Of a DNA stretch of 64,000 nt, positions 59,261 to 64,000 are shown one piece after another. Origin of the DNA: Hordeum vulgare subsp. vulgare (taxonomy: Eukaryota; Streptophyta; Magnoliopsida; Poales; Poaceae); assembly GCF_904849725.1 (NCBI RefSeq), contig NC_058523.1:336701948-336765947 (forward strand), written 5' to 3'. The position numbers and the translations under genes are program-made. The number at the start of each line of letters is the position of its first letter. Within the stretch, counting starts at the first letter, position 1. The notes beneath the pieces are model-generated. The model ran no database searches. It was not told the DNA's origin and worked only from the letters and a program-made list of their open reading frames with translations.

Positions 59261-59733
59261 TGATTGAGGGAGTCCGGGATTAAGGGGTCCTCAGGTAGTC
59301 AGCTCGCTTCGTAAGAGGCCGATCTAATGGGCCGTGTTAATTGGAGGCCAGACTGTGTGGTCATCTCGTATTCAAGGAGGAAAGCACCAAATACTGGTGT
59401 GGAGTCCAAGTAAGGTAGACTAGGTCGGCCCATCTGTCCCCGACTGAGGTCGGTAATATGTAACCCTAGCAACCCTGGTGTCTATATAAACCGGGTGTTC
59501 TCATGCGTATAGGGGGATTGACTCATCTATCGTTTAGCTCATAAGATCTCAAGGTAGATCAACTGTGTAATCATCAGTCACATCAATATAATCAAGCGGG
59601 ACGTAGGTTTTTACCTCCTCAAGAGGACCCAAACCTGGGTAAATGCAGTCTGTCCTTTTTCTCATGCAATCCATCGACCCAAGGTCCACAGTTTGGAACC
59701 CCCCACCCGAGATCTGCCGGTTTGACACCCACA
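59261..59733 (+). mobile_element. Gypsy 5' LTR (Fatima-like group)
   Basis: A 473-bp LTR, TGATTGAGGGAGTCCGGGAT to ...GGTTTGACACCCACA. It has a TATATAAACCGG promoter motif at 59492-59503 and CCCAAACCTGGGTAAATGC near the 3' end. It is followed by TTGGTGCTTTCATTGAGAG, the usual inner edge for this group. The family name is from memory; the same LTR type in opposite orientation is at 21366-21792. Confidence 0.8.
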
Positions 59734-61297
59734 TTGGTGCTTTCATTGAGAGTTCTGCTTATTGGATCGCCGGAAGGATCGGTGGTACGCTTAGTCATCA
59801 GCGAGGAGATCCTCAACAAGGATGTTTCTGTCCCCAGATAGATCTTCGCATTTGGAAGCATCATTCTGCACGTCAATCCGTCTGGCCACCTTGGCCAGGT
59901 CGGTATTTCTACCCCCGCTCAGCAAGTCAGGATCAGGATCCTAGAGTTCACCACTGACCGTGGGGGACCTTCCGTTAACAAGACTTTTAGCTCCTTTTGA
60001 GGAACCCGCGGGTCGTGATGCTTCGGATTTGGAAATCGTGGGTCTCGCCACTAGGACGACCTTCACCCCCAATTCGGCCTTAGAGCGTGATGTGTTCAAC
60101 ACGCCAGAACTCATCTCAGCCGAATACACCCCAGAGGCGACCTTGAGTGCCGCCGGGTCATAAGTGACACGAGCTAACCACGAACTCACAAGCGGTACGA
60201 ACTACACCGAAGACCCGGTATTACACAAACTACTCGAGTAGGTCCAAGCCATGGGCATGATGAACAATCAAGCTACGATCTACAATTAGATCGGGCTCAG
60301 ACCCAATGACAGGGAAATTCATGTCCCGCCCATCATGCATCTGGTCAACGTTGTCAAGTGCCCAGTTAACGACTCCCCGCACCAATTACCAGAGTTAAGG
60401 ACAGTATACATCCCGATCACTGATCATTTGGACTTACCCGATAAACCGGAGTATTTATCTCGCCCCGACAATATTTTGGGGCGAGTGGCTGATCCGGTAC
60501 ACGATCCAGATGTGGATGAGGACACCGAGGTCTCAAACTCACCAGTCACCAGAACTCAAAATCTTGTCCCACCTACCAGCCAACTCAAGCATAAAGTGAA
60601 AGAGTTCGGTTTATCAGTCCCACGTGAAGTCATGCAGCTGCCAGGGGAATCAATACACCACTTCTAGGCTAGATTCCTCCTCAACAATAGGACCGAGCGC
60701 CGCGACAAACAAGAGCTTATTAGCACCTTCGGGCATCATTGCTGTGATGAGGGCATCCTCAATGCCCTGTCCCGTCGCCGGATTCAAACCATCGCCGAGT
60801 TATCAAGCCTGGTGCTCAAATACTGCACCATGGAAAGCACTTGGACAATACAAAAAATGTACAACGATCATAGCCTTACTGAGCAAACCAAACAAATTCG
60901 GACAAGACGCACAACCCCACTCATGGGGCCAATTACCTCGAGGCACTCCGCGAAGAGAACACTGACAAGGGCCAGGTTGGTCCTCAGCGTACTACTGGAC
61001 AATCCATGGCCCGTACACTCTGCCCCGCCCGAATCAAGTTCCACCCATAGCCTTCGAGCAAGTTGGGTCTCCAGGCAGGTCGCAAAAAGCAGGGAAGGCA
61101 TCCTCAAGGAAACACCCATGGAGGTCCGGTCAAGAGCACCACCGAATAACAACACACATATCTTAACGATCTACAAAACATTTACCTCAAAGAACCAGAG
61201 AAAGAGAGCCTTTCGGGAGCTCCATTAAATCCACCATGTAGTGGTGGCAAACCCATGATCGAACACACCCATTACTTTTGACCAGGGCGATGAGTCG
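59734..61297 (+). pseudogene. Decayed gag region of the gypsy element
   Basis: Only short gag-like pieces remain: 60335-60667 (HQLPELRTVYIPITDHLDL) and 60640-60870 (KQELISTFGHHCCDEGILN, LSSLVLKYCTMESTW) in changing frames with many stops. The region sits between the LTR and the protease, where gag is expected. No zinc knuckle is recognisable. Confidence 0.6.
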
Positions 61298-63955
61298 ATG
61301 ACTAGCACAAGCCGGACACCGGCCGCCCTAGTCCTGAATCCCATAGTCGACGGCTTCAGACTCAACAAGGTGTTAATGGACCGGGGCAGCGGCCTCAACC
61401 TCATCTACAAGGACACACTTGAAAAAACGCAGTTCGACCAATCTCAAATCAAGCTAAGCACAACCACCTTTCGAGGTATTGTCCCCGAGAGAGAGGCCCG
61501 CTGCACAGGACAAGTAACGCTCGATGTAGTATTTGATACACCCGAGAACTACCGATCTGAAGAGCTCCTCTTTCATATCATCCCGTTTCACAGTGGTTAC
61601 CACGCCTTGTTGGAACGCCAAGCCTTCACAAGACTCCAAGCTATACCGCACTATGGGTACATGAAGCTCAAAATGTCGGGGCCAAACGACGTGACCACGG
61701 TGATCAGTGACCCCAACAGAGCCCTCCGAGCTAAAAACAAAATGGCATCCCTAGCCGTGGAGGTAATAGCCGAGACCCTTGCCGCAGAGGAACTCACGGT
61801 GCTATCTGCCGTGGTGGACAAAGGTCACGTCATCCTAGGCAAGCGGCCCAAGTCCACATCCTTCAAACCTGCGGACCAGATCGTCAAGTTCCAGGTACAC
61901 CCAACGAACCCTAATAAAACCGCGTCCATCGGAGCCCAACTGGAGCCCACAATCGACAAAGCACTACGCGCCTTCTTGAATGAAAATTGGGACATATTTG
62001 CGTGACACCCCTCATACATGCCAGGAATCCCTCAAGGGCTGGCGGAACACAGTGTGAACATAATTGCAGGCTTCAAGCCTGTCAAACAGGCCCAACGTTG
62101 ATTTTTCGAACCAAAGCGTCAAGCTATGGGTGAAGTACTTGCCAAGCTACTGGAAGTCGGGTTCATCAAAGACATTAAACATCCCGACTGGTTGGCAAAC
62201 CTGGTCATGGTACCAAAGAAGGATAAATCATGGCGGCTATGTGTCGATTTCAGTGTGCTAAATATAGCCTGCCCTAAGGAACCTTTCCCGTTACATCGAA
62301 TAGACCAAACTATCGATGCAACAGGCGGACACAACTCCCTATGTTTCCTCGATGCTTACTCCGGATACCATCAAATCAAAATGAAGGAATCCGATCAGAC
62401 CGCAACTGCCTTGATAACACCCTACAGACCATTCTGCTTCAACACAATGCCGTTCGGTTTAAAAAACATGGGTACCACTTACCAGCGCATGATCCAGACA
62501 TGCTTGGGGAAACTGATTGGGAAAACTGTGGAGGCATATGTGGACGATGTGGTCGTTAAGATCAGCCACATCAGCCAACTCATAAACGACCTTAGGGAAA
62601 CCTTTGCCAACCTACGAGCATACGACATACAGCTTAATCCGGATAAGTGTGTCTTTGGTGTACGAGCTGGCAAACTCCTCGGATTCATCATGTCGCAAAG
62701 GGGAATCGAGGCCAACCTGGCCAAAATACGAGCATTGTCACAACTCGCCGTCCCAACAGAGCTACAACACGTCCAAAAGGTTGCAGGCTGCATGGCGGCC
62801 TTAAGGCGTTTTATCTCCCGCCTCGGCGAGAAGGCCCTCCTGCTCTATAGGTTGCTAAGGAAAACTAAGAACTTCAAATGGACTGATGAGGCCACGATGG
62901 CTCTGGAGGAAATCTAGGCGATACTGTCCAGCAACCCCATCCTAGCAGCACCCTACATAGGGGAGCCAATGTTGCTATACATATCAGCCACAAATCAAGT
63001 GGTCATCGCAGTCCTCGTTGTGGAATGAGAAGCTTAGGATGAACAATTGCGGATACAAAGGCTAGTCTATTACATATCCGAGGTGCTCACCCCATGCAAA
63101 ACCAGATACCCGCACTACCAAAAGAACACTTACACAATGTTCATGGCATCACGCAAACTCAGGCATTATTTACAGGACTGTGCGGCCACTCTGATTTCGG
63201 AAGTACCACTGAGCGACATCATTAACAACAAGGACGCCACCAGCCGAATTGCCAAATGGGCCATCTTCGTCGCTGAATGGACTAAGGCCGAACTCCCTAG
63301 AGATTATAGCACTTACGCTCATTGGACCATGTATTTTGATGGGTCTAAAACTCTCGCCGGTCTAGGGGCTCGAGTGATCCTCACATCCTCTATCGGAGAT
63401 AATGTTTTGTACATGCTACATATCATGTATGCCGACTTGAATAACACAGCAGAGTACGAGGCACTACTACACGGTCTTCGGATGGCGATCTCAATGGGCA
63501 TACACTGGCTCGAGGTACGAGGAGACTCTAACCTCGCCATCTCACAAATCAACAACGAATTTGATGTAAAAATCCCGAAGATGGCAGCATACAGAAACAT
63601 CGTCCTCAAGATATCAGCACGATTCGAGGGGTTGGAGTTCCACCACGTCTCAAGAGACCACAACCAAGCCGCAGACGTTCTCGTCCGCTTAGGCGCAAAG
63701 CGCGACCCTGTCCCCACCAACACATTCCTAGAACGGTTGTTTAAGCCATCCTTAGCATGGCAAGACTAAGTGGGTGGCACAAGAGTCGATAGTGTAGAGC
63801 ATATTATACCACCTAGAACCGAGCAGGATGATCAAATCATCAGCGGAACTTCAATTGAAGAAACACCCTTGGCCCATGAGGTCATGGCAGTAATCGCGCC
63901 ATGGACCGAACCCTTCCTTGCTTATCTCCTGCACAAGGAACTCCCCGATGACTAG
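61298..63955 (+). pseudogene. Gypsy pol: protease, reverse transcriptase, RNase H (with stops)
   Basis: One frame runs from 61298 to the RNase H region without a frameshift but with nonsense codons. The aspartic protease (61298-62005) has VLMDRGSGLNLIY, where the usual GGS has become RGS. The reverse transcriptase (62126-62917) has WRLCVDFSVLN, FLDAYSGYHQI, MPFGLKN and the catalytic YVDD at about 62540. The RNase H (about 63330-63720) has YFDGS, AEYEALLHGL, RGDSNLAISQI and SRDHNQAAD, all key acidic residues present. Stops: TGA 62003-62005, TGA 62099-62101, TAG 62915-62917, TGA and TAG near 63026-63036, TAA 63767-63769, TAG 63953-63955. The integrase is expected beyond the window. Ty3/gypsy domain order; dead copy. 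Confidence 0.9.
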
Positions 63956-64000
63956 ACCGAGGCACGATGCATCGTTCACCGATGAAAGGATTACAAGGTC

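Noticed and set aside
1..64000. tRNA, rRNA genes and CRISPR-like arrays
   Set aside because: None recognised on reading; the direct repeats present are transposon-derived or microsatellite and lack regular repeat-spacer structure.

Overview
This is a plant nuclear window, almost certainly from a Triticeae grass (wheat, Aegilops or barley type). The evidence is a spliced, intron-rich gene with GT-AG introns sitting in a sea of nested grass-type transposable elements. These include BARE-1/Angela-like copia LTRs, Ty3/gypsy LTR elements, a LARD with about 4.65-kb LTRs, a CACTA transposon, a Mutator-like element and a Stowaway remnant. There are no bacterial operons, ribosome binding sites or CRISPR arrays. 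I recognise one apparently intact conventional gene: cytosolic glucose-6-phosphate 1-dehydrogenase (coding 38124-42778, + strand, 15 coding exons, 517 aa).

Layout. 1-12522: three LTRs of one gypsy family on the minus strand (535-2049, 5689-7203, 11019-12522) separating two internal domains, one with a short gag-like ORF and one with a gag-protease ORF; neither has a polymerase. 12523-17595: decayed LTR sequence and a plus-strand relative with a broken gag-protease. 17596-19393: BARE-1/Angela-type copia LTR. 19394-21792: minus-strand gypsy-like LTR plus non-coding repetitive interior. 21793-30720: CACTA element with low-complexity and polypurine DNA, a long hairpin, and decayed TNP2-like and TNP1-like transposase genes. 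30727-33770: copia-like LTR and truncated interior.

33838-36520: a minus-strand, spliced-looking but frameshifted gene of the transposon-associated plant type. 36520-38123: promoter, 5' leader and leader intron of the G6PDH gene, with a Stowaway remnant. 38124-42939: G6PDH exons, introns and 3' end. 42940-44798: a GC-rich retroposon-like insertion flanked by a 14-bp repeat that includes the AATAAA of the G6PDH 3' end. 44865-46224: a Mutator-like element with about 155-bp terminal inverted repeats and a perfect 9-bp target duplication. 46234-50406: intergenic DNA and a GC-rich, LINE-leader-like block split by a minus-strand copia solo LTR with perfect 5-bp target duplication. 50407-59260: Sukkula-like LARD. 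59261-64000: a gypsy element inserted in the second LARD LTR, with LTR, decayed gag, protease, reverse transcriptase and RNase H, running off the window.

The only cellular pathway represented is the oxidative pentose phosphate pathway, through G6PDH. Everything else is mobile DNA, and the informative signal lies in how elements are nested, recombined and decayed. I found no convincing new multi-gene system. The observations most worth checking are the retroposon at the G6PDH polyadenylation site, the long hairpin at 23606-23809, the conserved stem-loop shared by three gypsy interiors, and the frameshifted minus-strand gene. Family names are from memory of Triticeae repeats; no database search was run.
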